Source: an uncultured Collinsella sp.
Lineage (GTDB): Bacteria > Actinomycetota > Coriobacteriia > Coriobacteriales > Coriobacteriaceae
DNA length: 27,496 nt
Direction of reading: 5' to 3'
Assembly (NCBI GenBank): GCA_902468695.1
Contig: CABQZS010000146.1
Span: 1 to 27,496 of the forward strand
Shown here piece by piece: positions 8,403 through 15,081 of the stretch (the stretch's first letter is position 1; each line of letters opens with the position of its first letter). Below the pieces are notes generated by a model. It saw only the letters and a list, made by a program, of their open reading frames with translations, ran no database searches and was not told the origin of the DNA. The translations under genes and the position numbers were made by a program.

Positions 8403-8486
8403 CTCATTGGAGTAGTTAAAAAGCCCCGTCCTAAATAGACTACCTCAAAATAATGCACGATAATGATAAAGCGATTTAGCAAGAAA

Positions 8487-8514
8487 CTTGCATCTGACCT
8501 GCATTTCTCTTGCA
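8487..8514 (+). repeat. Three hexamers in 11-base phase upstream of ppdK
   Basis: CTTGCA at 8487, CCTGCA at 8498 and CTTGCA at 8509 recur at exactly 11-base intervals. The first copy also forms an inverted repeat with GCAAG at 8479-8483 (three-base centre AAA). Helically phased direct repeats are a usual form of binding site for a dimeric or oligomeric regulator. The role is inferred. They lie in the 297-base gap (8403-8699), which has no convincing gene and is visibly richer in A/T than its surroundings. Confidence 0.5.
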
Positions 8515-8515
8515 G

Positions 8516-8524
8516 TGGTATCTT
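8516..8524 (+). promoter_or_regulatory. Candidate extended -10 promoter upstream of ppdK
   Basis: TGGTATCTT fits the extended -10 form TGn followed by TATCTT. CCTGCA (8498-8503) lies 15 bases upstream as a possible -35. Start would be near 8531, giving a leader of about 170 bases. A second candidate, TATAGT at 8619-8624, has no -35. I cannot decide between them. Confidence 0.3.
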
Positions 8525-8548
8525 CATAAGGTAACCACCTTTATCTAC

Positions 8549-8577
8549 CGTTTACCGCCAGTTTTAGCACGTTTACC
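8549..8577 (+). repeat. CGTTTACC direct repeat, 21-base spacing
   Basis: CGTTTACC occurs at 8549-8556 and again, identically, at 8570-8577, two helical turns apart. Related GTAACC (8531) and TCTACC (8544) lie just upstream. If TATAGT at 8619 were the -10, the copies would sit about 58 and 79 bases before the start, where activators often bind. Function inferred. Confidence 0.4.
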
Positions 8578-8581
8578 AAAC

Positions 8582-8675
8582 CGCGCACCCTCTGCTCAAG
8601 CCTGCCCAAAACGCGCCGTATAGTTCCCTCACGGCCCGCATCCGGTGGGTCGATTCGTTACCACGGTCGTGCGCG
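8582..8675 (+). promoter_or_regulatory. Possible structured ppdK leader
   Basis: CGCGCAC (8582-8588) can pair perfectly with GTGCGCG (8669-8675). Inside, GCCGT (8615-8619) can pair with ACGGC (8631-8635), and GTGG (8645-8648) with CCAC (8661-8664), giving a three-way-junction layout that ends 11 bases before the Shine-Dalgarno (8687). It was found by eye in GC-rich sequence, so chance pairing is a real alternative. It resembles no riboswitch class I can name. Confidence 0.25.
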
Positions 8676-8699
8676 TAAGTGCATGGAAGGGGAAGTATC

Positions 8700-11450
8700 G
8701 TGAGCGATTGCAAGAGGGTTTACCGTTTTGGAACCGACGCCCAGGGCACCTGTGTCACTGAGGGCGACAAGTCCATGAACTTCGTGCTTGGCGGCAAGGG
8801 CGCAAACCTTGCCGAGATGAGCCGCATCGGCCTGCCGGTTCCCGGTGGCTTTACCATTACCTGCCAGACTTGCGTCGAGTACTCCGGTGCCGGCAACGTG
8901 TGGCCCGGGGGCGCACTCGATGAGATCGTTGCTGCCGAGGCGGACCTCGAGGCCCGCTGCGGCAAGAAGCTCGGCGACGCCTCCGATCCGCTGCTCGTGT
9001 CGGTTCGCTCGGGCGCTCCGTTCTCCATGCCCGGTATGATGGACACGGTCCTCAACCTGGGCCTCAACGACGATTCCGTCCAGGGCCTTATCGCGCAGAC
9101 GCAGAACCCGCGCTTTGCCTGGGACAGCTACCGTCGCTTTATCCAGATGTTCTCCAACGTCGTCATGGGCGTCGACGCCGACCTATTCGAGAACGCCCTG
9201 ACCCAGGCCCGCCTGGTCGCCGGCGTTCGTGTCGATTCAGAGCTTTCGGCCGAGGACCTGCAGGAGCTCGTCGAGACCTTCAAGGGGATCTTCTCCGACA
9301 ACGTTGAGGCCGCCCTGTACCCCGAGCTCGAGGTCGCCGACGGCAAGCCTGTCTTCCCGCACGACCCGGAGCTTCAGCTGCGCCTTGCCATTCAGGCTGT
9401 CTTTGGCAGCTGGATGAACGAGCGTGCGTGTATCTACCGCAAGCAGCATGGTATCTCCGACGAGCTCGGTACCGCCGTCAACGTTCAGGCCATGGCTTTT
9501 GGTAACAAGGGCGAGACCTCCGCGACCGGCGTCGCCTTTACGCGCAACCCGGCTGACGGCACCAAGGAGTTCTACGGGGACTTTCTGGTGAACGCCCAGG
9601 GCGAGGACGTTGTCGCCGGCATCCGCAACACCGAGCCCATCGCCGACCTCAAGACTACCCCGGGCCTCGAGTCCGCAGGCGAGGAGCTCGAGCGCGTGTT
9701 CCTGACGCTCGAGGATCACTATCGCGATATGTGCGATATCGAGTTCACCATCGAGCAGGGCAAGCTCTGGATGCTCCAGACCCGCGTGGGCAAGCGCACC
9801 GCCACCGCCGCCCTGCGCATCGCCATCGAGATGGTCGAGGAGGGCCTCATCACCCGCGAGGAGGCCGTGAGCCGCATCGACCCCGCACAGCTCGACCAGC
9901 TCCTGCACCCGCAGTTCGACGCCTCCAAGAAGTACGAGGCACTCGCTACCGGTCTTAACGCCAGCCCCGGTGCCGCCGTGGGCGAGGTCGTGTTCTCGAG
10001 TGATGACGCCGTCGCGCGTTCCGCCGAAGGCCATAAGGTCATTCTGGTCCGCTGGGAGACCAACCCCGACGACCTGAAGGGCATGGTTGCCGCCGAGGGC
10101 ATCCTAACCAGCCACGGTGGCAAGACGAGCCATGCCGCCGTTATCGCCCGCGGTATGGGTACGCCCTGCGTCTGCGGCGTCGAACGCTTCCATATCGACG
10201 CCGCCGAGAAGGTCGTGCACATCGAGGGCAGTGACCGCGTGCTGCATGAGGGTGATGTCATCTCCATCGACGGTACCCAGGGTATCGTCGTCGACGGCGC
10301 CGTTGATCTGGTTTCGGCCGAGCTCACCGGCGATCTGGACACTATCCTGTCCTGGGCCGACGAGATTCGTCTGGACGAGACCGGTGGCCACGCCAACCAC
10401 GTGCGCGTTAATGCCGACAACCCCGAGGACGCCGCGCTCGCACTCGAGTTTGGCGCCGAGGCCATCGGTCTGTGCCGCACCGAGCACATGTTCCTGGGCG
10501 ATCGCAAGAACATCATCCAGAGCTTTATCCTGTCTGACGATGAGGCCGTGAAGCAGCAGGCCCTGGCCGACCTGCTCAAGGTTCAGACCGAGGACTTCCT
10601 GGCGATGTTCAAGACCATGTCCGGTCGCGATGTGGTCGTCCGCCTGCTCGATCCGCCACTTCATGAGTTCTTGGATAATCCTCGAGAGCTCGAGGTCGCC
10701 ATCACCAAGAAGGAAGCCGCTGGCGCCAGCGAGGAAGAGCTTGCCGTCCTGCGCGCCCGCCTGCGTCGCATTGACGGCATGGTCGAGTCCAACCCGATGC
10801 TCGGCCTGCGCGGCGTGCGCCTGTCCGTCGTCTTTGGCGATCTGCCGCTCATGCAGGTCCGCGCTGTGGCCACGGCTGCTGCCCGCCTTCTCAAGGATGG
10901 TGTCGACCCACGCCCCGAGATCATGGTTCCGCTCGTTTCCATCACGGCAGAGCATGTCCAGACCCGCGAGGTTATCGAGCGCGTGATCGCCGAGGTTTCC
11001 GCCGAGGAAGGCGTCGAGCTCAACATTCCCGTGGGCACGATGCTCGAGCTGCCGCGCGCCTGCATGGTCGCCGACGAGATCGCCCATCATGCCGACTTCT
11101 TCTGCTTTGGCACCAACGACCTCACCCAGACGACCTTCGGCTTCTCCCGCGACGATGCCGAGGCCAAGTTCATCCCCTTGTACATGCACAAGAAAATCTT
11201 GAAGGACAATCCCTTCGAGACCATCGATACGGCGGTGCTCGAGCTGGTGCGCATGGCCGTCGAGAAGGGTCGTGCCACCAATCCCGACATGCACTTTGGC
11301 GTGTGCGGCGAGCACGGCGGCGACCCCAAGTCCATCAAGGGCCTGTTTAACGTGGCTGACGTGGACTACGTGTCTTGCTCGCCCTACCGTGTGCCGCTCG
11401 CGCGTCTTGCTGCCGCCCAGGCCAAGCTCGAGGCGAAGCGCTCCGCGTAA
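8700..11450 (+). CDS. ppdK: Pyruvate, phosphate dikinase
   Basis: Interconverts pyruvate, ATP and phosphate with PEP, AMP and pyrophosphate; in anaerobes it often runs as a PPi-linked glycolytic or gluconeogenic step. Start GTG 8700 is chosen for AAGGGG (8687-8692) seven bases upstream; an in-frame GTG 8679 would place that site inside the gene. The protein is 916 residues, slightly longer than the usual 870-890. Order: ATP-grasp domain (LGGKGANLAEM, VRSGAPFSMPGMMDTVLNLG), swivelling His domain with SHGGKTSHAAV (catalytic His478, regulatory Thr476), and TIM-barrel PEP domain with FFCFGTNDLTQTTFGFSRDD and the catalytic Cys869 in HFGVCGEHGGDP. Its regulator ppsR is just upstream. Confidence 0.97.
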   Translation: MSDCKRVYRFGTDAQGTCVTEGDKSMNFVLGGKGANLAEMSRIGLPVPGGFTITCQTCVEYSGAGNVWPGGALDEIVAAEADLEARCGKKLGDASDPLLVSVRSGAPFSMPGMMDTVLNLGLNDDSVQGLIAQTQNPRFAWDSYRRFIQMFSNVVMGVDADLFENALTQARLVAGVRVDSELSAEDLQELVETFKGIFSDNVEAALYPELEVADGKPVFPHDPELQLRLAIQAVFGSWMNERACIYRKQHGISDELGTAVNVQAMAFGNKGETSATGVAFTRNPADGTKEFYGDFLVNAQGEDVVAGIRNTEPIADLKTTPGLESAGEELERVFLTLEDHYRDMCDIEFTIEQGKLWMLQTRVGKRTATAALRIAIEMVEEGLITREEAVSRIDPAQLDQLLHPQFDASKKYEALATGLNASPGAAVGEVVFSSDDAVARSAEGHKVILVRWETNPDDLKGMVAAEGILTSHGGKTSHAAVIARGMGTPCVCGVERFHIDAAEKVVHIEGSDRVLHEGDVISIDGTQGIVVDGAVDLVSAELTGDLDTILSWADEIRLDETGGHANHVRVNADNPEDAALALEFGAEAIGLCRTEHMFLGDRKNIIQSFILSDDEAVKQQALADLLKVQTEDFLAMFKTMSGRDVVVRLLDPPLHEFLDNPRELEVAITKKEAAGASEEELAVLRARLRRIDGMVESNPMLGLRGVRLSVVFGDLPLMQVRAVATAAARLLKDGVDPRPEIMVPLVSITAEHVQTREVIERVIAEVSAEEGVELNIPVGTMLELPRACMVADEIAHHADFFCFGTNDLTQTTFGFSRDDAEAKFIPLYMHKKILKDNPFETIDTAVLELVRMAVEKGRATNPDMHFGVCGEHGGDPKSIKGLFNVADVDYVSCSPYRVPLARLAAAQAKLEAKRSA

Positions 11451-11488
11451 CGTTTTGGGTTTAGACGCCTAGCGTAGCCCTCTTCATG

Positions 11489-11516
11489 CCGCCCGTCTCA
11501 TTCGTGAGGCGGGCGG
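11489..11516 (+). terminator. Hairpin after ppdK, probable terminator
   Basis: CCGCCCGTCTCA (11489-11500) pairs with TGAGGCGGGCGG (11505-11516) around TTCG, with one G-U pair. The stem is very stable, but only TTATCAT follows directly; T-rich TTTTGTCTTTTTG comes 12 or more bases later. It is likely a terminator with a poor U tract. Confidence 0.7.
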
Positions 11517-11561
11517 TTATCATGTGCGGGTTTTGTCTTTTTGTCTGCGTAAAAAATTGTT

Positions 11562-11590
11562 CTTGCAGCAGAAACCCGCGCGTGTATACT
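11562..11590 (+). promoter_or_regulatory. Promoter of rplS
   Basis: CTTGCA (11562-11567), a 17-base spacer, then TATACT (11585-11590, 5/6 to consensus). The layout matches the rpsP promoter. Transcription would start near 11597, leaving a leader of about 62 bases. Confidence 0.65.
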
Positions 11591-11611
11591 CGAATACGTT
11601 TGTTCAACTAC

Positions 11612-11635
11612 GTGCCGGCCAAGGTGGTACGGCAC
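11612..11635 (+). promoter_or_regulatory. Hairpin in the rplS leader
   Basis: GTGCCG (11612-11617) pairs with CGGCAC (11630-11635) around a 12-base loop, ending about 12 bases before the Shine-Dalgarno AAGGA (11648). L19 leaders are known control elements in some Bacillota; whether this is an equivalent is inference from position only. Confidence 0.35.
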
Positions 11636-11659
11636 CTCTAGAAGAGTAAGGAATTGCAC

Positions 11660-12001
11660 ATGGATTACATCCGCGCAATCGAGCGTCAGCAGATCCGCGA
11701 GGACATTCCTCAGGTTCGCGTCGCCGACAACGTCAAGGTTCACTACCGCATTAAGGAAGGCGACCGCGAGCGCATCCAGGTTTTCCAGGGTGACGTCATC
11801 CGCATGGCCGGCGCCGGTGCCCGTGAGACCTTCACCGTCCGCAAGATTTCCTTCGGTGTCGGTGTTGAGCGTACCTTCCCGCTTCACAGCCCCAAGATCG
11901 CCAAGCTCGAGGTCGTTCGTCATGGTCGCGTCCGTCGCGCCAAGCTGTACTACCTCCGCGACAAGGTGGGCAAGGCTGCTCGCATCCCCGAGAAGCGCTA
12001 A
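11660..12001 (+). CDS. rplS: 50S ribosomal protein L19
   Basis: L19 lies at the 30S-50S interface and contributes to an intersubunit bridge. ATG 11660 is chosen because AAGGA (11648-11652) lies seven bases upstream; the in-frame TTG 11654 would be too close to it. The protein is 113 residues with the family motifs REDIPQVRVADNVKVHYRI, RIQVFQGDVIRMAGAGARETFTVRK in pieces, and FPLHSPKIAKLEVVRHGRVRRAKLYYLRD. In most bacteria it directly follows trmD; here it has its own promoter and terminator and lies 7.8 kb downstream of trmD. Confidence 0.97.
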   Translation: MDYIRAIERQQIREDIPQVRVADNVKVHYRIKEGDRERIQVFQGDVIRMAGAGARETFTVRKISFGVGVERTFPLHSPKIAKLEVVRHGRVRRAKLYYLRDKVGKAARIPEKR

Positions 12002-12035
12002 GAAGATCGCAGCGTCTGTCCACTCGTTTGGACGT

Positions 12036-12065
12036 AAGGGTCACCTTCGGGTGGCCCTTCTTTTT
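12036..12065 (+). terminator. Rho-independent terminator after rplS
   Basis: AAGGGTCACC (12036-12045) pairs with GGTGGCCCTT (12050-12059) around TTCG, with one G-U pair, followed by CTTTTT. It ends 29 bases before rnhB, which therefore either relies on read-through or has a promoter I cannot see. Confidence 0.9.
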
Positions 12066-12094
12066 ATCTGATTTGTATGCAAGGAGGGCCTGGT

Positions 12095-12883
12095 ATGGCC
12101 AATATGACGAGCTCGGTTTCGGCATCGCAGGTTGCCGGCGAGCTGGCGAGCGCTACGTTTGAGGAGATTCCCGCCCTCGTGGAGCATTATCGCGAGGACC
12201 CGCGCCAGCAGGTGATCAAGGCTTGTGAACGCGCCCTCAAACGCCATGCCAAAGAGCTTGCCGAGCGCGAGCGCGTCAATGACATGTACGAGCTTATGCA
12301 TGAGCTTGGCGGCGATGGGGTGGTCGTTGGTGTCGACGAGGTGGGTCGCGGATCGGTGGCCGGTCCTTTGACGGTATGCGCCGTCTGTCTTCCTATGGAG
12401 CCGCGCGTCTGGGGTATCAACGATTCCAAAAAGCTCACGCCCGCGCGCCGCGAGTTGCTCTCGGTGAAGATTTCCGAGGTGGCGACGGCGATCGGTTTTT
12501 GCCATATCGCGCCGAAGGATATCGATGAGATGGGTATGGCCCGCGCTATCCGTACCGCCGTTGCGGGTGCCGTGGCCGATACGGGGCTTGAACCCGACTG
12601 CGTCCTCATGGACGGTAATCCTTTGGGTGCCGTTCCCAACGAGCGCGACGTGGTGAAGGGCGATGCCAAAATCGCCTGCATCGCCGCGGCGTCCATCATG
12701 GCTAAGGTCACGCGTGACGAGATGATGGTCGAGTACGACGCCGAGTATCCCGAGTACCATCTGGCCGAGTCGAAGGGCTATGCGAGCCCCGAGCATATCG
12801 AGGCCATTCGCAAACATGGACTTTGTCCTCTGCACCGCGTGAGCTTTTGCGGAAACTTTCTGCAGACTGAGCGCCTTTTCTAG
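12095..12883 (+). CDS. rnhB: Ribonuclease HII
   Basis: Cuts RNA in RNA-DNA hybrids and starts removal of single ribonucleotides from DNA. ATG 12095 is chosen because AGGAGGG (12082-12088) lies six bases upstream; an earlier ATG at 12077 would put that site inside the gene. The protein is 262 residues. The catalytic set is seen as VGVDEVGRGSVAGPL (Asp81, Glu82), MDGNPLG (Asp173) and GDAKIACIAAASIMAKVTRD (Asp190). About 70 residues precede the catalytic core, as in the longer Gram-positive RnhB proteins. It is closed by a strong terminator. Confidence 0.96.
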   Translation: MANMTSSVSASQVAGELASATFEEIPALVEHYREDPRQQVIKACERALKRHAKELAERERVNDMYELMHELGGDGVVVGVDEVGRGSVAGPLTVCAVCLPMEPRVWGINDSKKLTPARRELLSVKISEVATAIGFCHIAPKDIDEMGMARAIRTAVAGAVADTGLEPDCVLMDGNPLGAVPNERDVVKGDAKIACIAAASIMAKVTRDEMMVEYDAEYPEYHLAESKGYASPEHIEAIRKHGLCPLHRVSFCGNFLQTERLF

Positions 12884-12932
12884 GTCAATTGTGGAGACAG
12901 GGACCCCTGGGGTTTTATAAACCTGCTGGTAG

Positions 12933-12974
12933 CGGGCCGTATGCAACAACATTGCTGCGTACGGCCCGTTTTTT
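12933..12974 (+). terminator. Rho-independent terminator after rnhB
   Basis: CGGGCCGTA (12933-12941) pairs with TACGGCCCG (12960-12968), extended inward by GCA (12943-12945) with TGC (12956-12958). TTTTTT follows at 12969-12974. It separates rnhB from yraN. Confidence 0.92.
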
Positions 12975-13026
12975 GACGGCATTTGGTCAGCTTTTGGTTT
13001 GCTTCCAGTACTTACCCGCATGAAAG

Positions 13027-13047
13027 GTGCCCTCATCATCGGGGCAC
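13027..13047 (+). promoter_or_regulatory. Hairpin in the yraN leader
   Basis: GTGCCC (13027-13032) pairs with GGGCAC (13042-13047) around a nine-base loop, 13 bases before the yraN Shine-Dalgarno (13061-13067). No T-run follows, so it is not a terminator. Role unknown. I found no convincing promoter between the rnhB terminator and yraN. Confidence 0.3.
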
Positions 13048-13072
13048 TGCAGTGTGCGGGAAAGGAGACCCC

Positions 13073-13558
13073 ATGAGTGCCGCAAGCAAAAAGAGCAAGA
13101 CGCAGCAGCTCAAGGAGCGTTGGGAAAACGGCGAGCTCGACTGCGGTGCGATGACGCCCGAGTTTATCAAGGGACTCAGTCCCCGCGAGCTGGGTATGCT
13201 GGGCGAGCTGATCACCATCGACTACTTTAACGAGCGCGGCTACACCTTGCTGGAGCAGGGTTATCGTTGCACCGAGGGCGAGGCTGATCTGGTGCTGCTC
13301 GATGAGCTCGACGATGTCGTGGTGATGGCCGAGGTCAAGACCAGACGCGTTTCGCTGGATTGCAGCACGCGGGTCTTTCCCGAGGAGGCCGTGGACGCCC
13401 AAAAGCAACGCCGCTACCGCCGCATCGCAAGTTGCTATCTCATGGAGCATTATCCGCTCAAGGCGATTCGCTTCGATGCCGTGGGTGTCACCATTCGCGG
13501 CGGGCATATCGCCGAGATCGAGCATCAGTACAACGCGTTCGATTGGCAGGTGTCGTGA
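13073..13558 (+). CDS. yraN: YraN family (UPF0102) nuclease-fold protein
   Basis: Small protein with an Endonuclease/Holliday-resolvase-like PD-(D/E)XK fold. Its cellular role is not settled; it is often encoded beside rnhB, comM and dprA. It is 161 residues from ATG 13073 with AAAGGAG (13061-13067) upstream. The active-site pattern is complete: Glu45 in GELITIDYF, Glu70 and Asp72 in GEADLV, and Glu87-Lys89 in AEVKTRR. About 43 residues precede the usual N-terminus, including a Lys/Ser-rich opening. The stop TGA shares its A with the comM ATG, indicating translational coupling. Confidence 0.9.
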   Translation: MSAASKKSKTQQLKERWENGELDCGAMTPEFIKGLSPRELGMLGELITIDYFNERGYTLLEQGYRCTEGEADLVLLDELDDVVVMAEVKTRRVSLDCSTRVFPEEAVDAQKQRRYRRIASCYLMEHYPLKAIRFDAVGVTIRGGHIAEIEHQYNAFDWQVS

Positions 13559-15081
13559 TGGCGTTCGAGACGTTTGCCGTTCACGCTGCCTGCATCCGCG
13601 GCGTCGAGGCGATTCCCGTCACGGTCGAGGTATCGCTTGCCGGCGGCGTTCCGGGCATCCAGATGCTCGGCATTCCGAGTATGGAGGTGATGGAGTCACG
13701 CGGGCGCATTCGCTGCGCGATGCGCTCCGCCGGGTTCGAGATCCCGCGCTCGGGCATTACGGTCAATCTGGCGCCTGGCGATATTCGCAAGACCGGTAGC
13801 GGCTTTGATCTTCCCATCGCCATCGCGGTATTGGCGGCCGATGGGCAGATTCCCCGCGACAACCTCGATCGCTGCCTTATTGCCGGCGAGCTCGGTTTGG
13901 ACGGTACGGTGCTTCCTGTCAAGGGCGAGGTGGCGTTTCAGCTATTGGCTCGCGACATGGGGCTGTCTTTTATCGCCGGCAGGTCCGACCAGCATGTGCC
14001 ACTCGCGGGCGTGGATTGCGGCTTTATCGACCATCTGTCTCAGCTTGCTCACGGCATGGGCGATGCCGCACGGCACTACTTGGATTCCGAGGGTATCGAG
14101 GCGACCTTTGAGCCCGAGCTCGACTATGCAGACGTGCTGGGGCAGGAAGTCGCTAAACGCGGCATGGCGCTTGCGGCGGCAGGAGAACTCGGCTTGCTCA
14201 TGATCGGGTCTCCGGGATCGGGCAAGACGATGCTCGCACGCCGTATGACCGGCATCCTGCCCGAGCTTTCCGTTGAGGATCAGCAGGAGGCACTGTGCAT
14301 CCATTCGGTTTTGGGTGAGAACATTGATGGCTTGTTGGCGGGGCACCGCCCCTTCCGCAGTCCCCACCACAGTATTTCGACCGCAGGCCTTATCGGCGGC
14401 GGGCGCCCGGTGCACCCGGGTGAAATCAGCCTTGCTCATGGCGGCGTGCTCTTTTTGGACGAGCTTGCCGAGTTTCCCACTGGCGTGCTGCAGACGCTGC
14501 GTCAGCCCATCGAGCGCGGCTACGTGAGGATCGTACGCGTCGACGGGGCTTTTACCTTCCCGTCGCGCTTTCAGCTGCTGGCTGCGAGCAATCCCTGCCC
14601 CTGCGGCTTTTTGGGCGATCGCGAGGTGCCGTGTCGCTGCTCGGCGGCGATGGTCGAGCGCTATCGGTCTAAACTGCGCGGTCCTTTGGCCGACCGTATC
14701 GACATGATGATCGATGTGACCCGTCCCGACCCTCAAGTGATTATCGAGGGTGCGGAGGGCATGTCGTCGGCCGAGTTACGTGACTACGTTGTGCGCGGTC
14801 GCGCCTTTCGCGCTTGGCGCGAATCCCGCATGGACGATGCGGATGCCGAGGCCGAGGATGACGAGACACGGTCCATTGACGGCGTCGTTTCGACCTTTGA
14901 GCTCGATGATGCGGCGGAGAAGTGTGTGCTCGGCCTGTCGAAGCGCACGCATCTCACAGGGCGTGGCATCGTGCGCCTTGTTCGCATTGCGCGCACGATC
15001 GCAGATGTCGCCGAGAGCGCGCAGGTGACGCAGGACCACGTGCTCGAGGCGGCGATGTACCAGGGAAGGAGGGACCAATGA
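13558..15081 (+). CDS. comM: ComM/YifB family AAA+ helicase-like protein
   Basis: ComM is a hexameric AAA+ ATPase of the Mg-chelatase-like group that promotes branch migration during integration of DNA taken up by transformation. It is 507 residues. The N-terminal Lon-like domain carries VEVSLAGGVPGIQMLGIP and VNLAPGDIRKTGSGFDLPIA. Walker A GSPGSGKT is at 217-224, Walker B VLFLDE at 297-302, and a cysteine-bearing segment NPCPCGFLGDREVPCRCS follows near 340. The C-terminal domain has LSKRTHLTGRGIVRLVRIARTIAD in pieces. The start is the ATG overlapping the yraN stop; upstream in-frame extensions are shadows of yraN. It overlaps dprA by four bases. Confidence 0.95.
   Translation: MAFETFAVHAACIRGVEAIPVTVEVSLAGGVPGIQMLGIPSMEVMESRGRIRCAMRSAGFEIPRSGITVNLAPGDIRKTGSGFDLPIAIAVLAADGQIPRDNLDRCLIAGELGLDGTVLPVKGEVAFQLLARDMGLSFIAGRSDQHVPLAGVDCGFIDHLSQLAHGMGDAARHYLDSEGIEATFEPELDYADVLGQEVAKRGMALAAAGELGLLMIGSPGSGKTMLARRMTGILPELSVEDQQEALCIHSVLGENIDGLLAGHRPFRSPHHSISTAGLIGGGRPVHPGEISLAHGGVLFLDELAEFPTGVLQTLRQPIERGYVRIVRVDGAFTFPSRFQLLAASNPCPCGFLGDREVPCRCSAAMVERYRSKLRGPLADRIDMMIDVTRPDPQVIIEGAEGMSSAELRDYVVRGRAFRAWRESRMDDADAEAEDDETRSIDGVVSTFELDDAAEKCVLGLSKRTHLTGRGIVRLVRIARTIADVAESAQVTQDHVLEAAMYQGRRDQ

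Noticed and set aside
8453..8479. Eight-codon frame in the ppsR-ppdK gap
   Set aside because: No ribosome binding site and no link to a terminator-antiterminator; likely chance.
10104..11315. 403-residue minus-strand open frame in ppdK
   Set aside because: Codon-bias shadow of ppdK, His/Gly/Asp-rich with no family resemblance.
12041..13525. 494-residue minus-strand open frame across rnhB and yraN
   Set aside because: Spans two real genes and two terminators in antisense; no recognisable domain.
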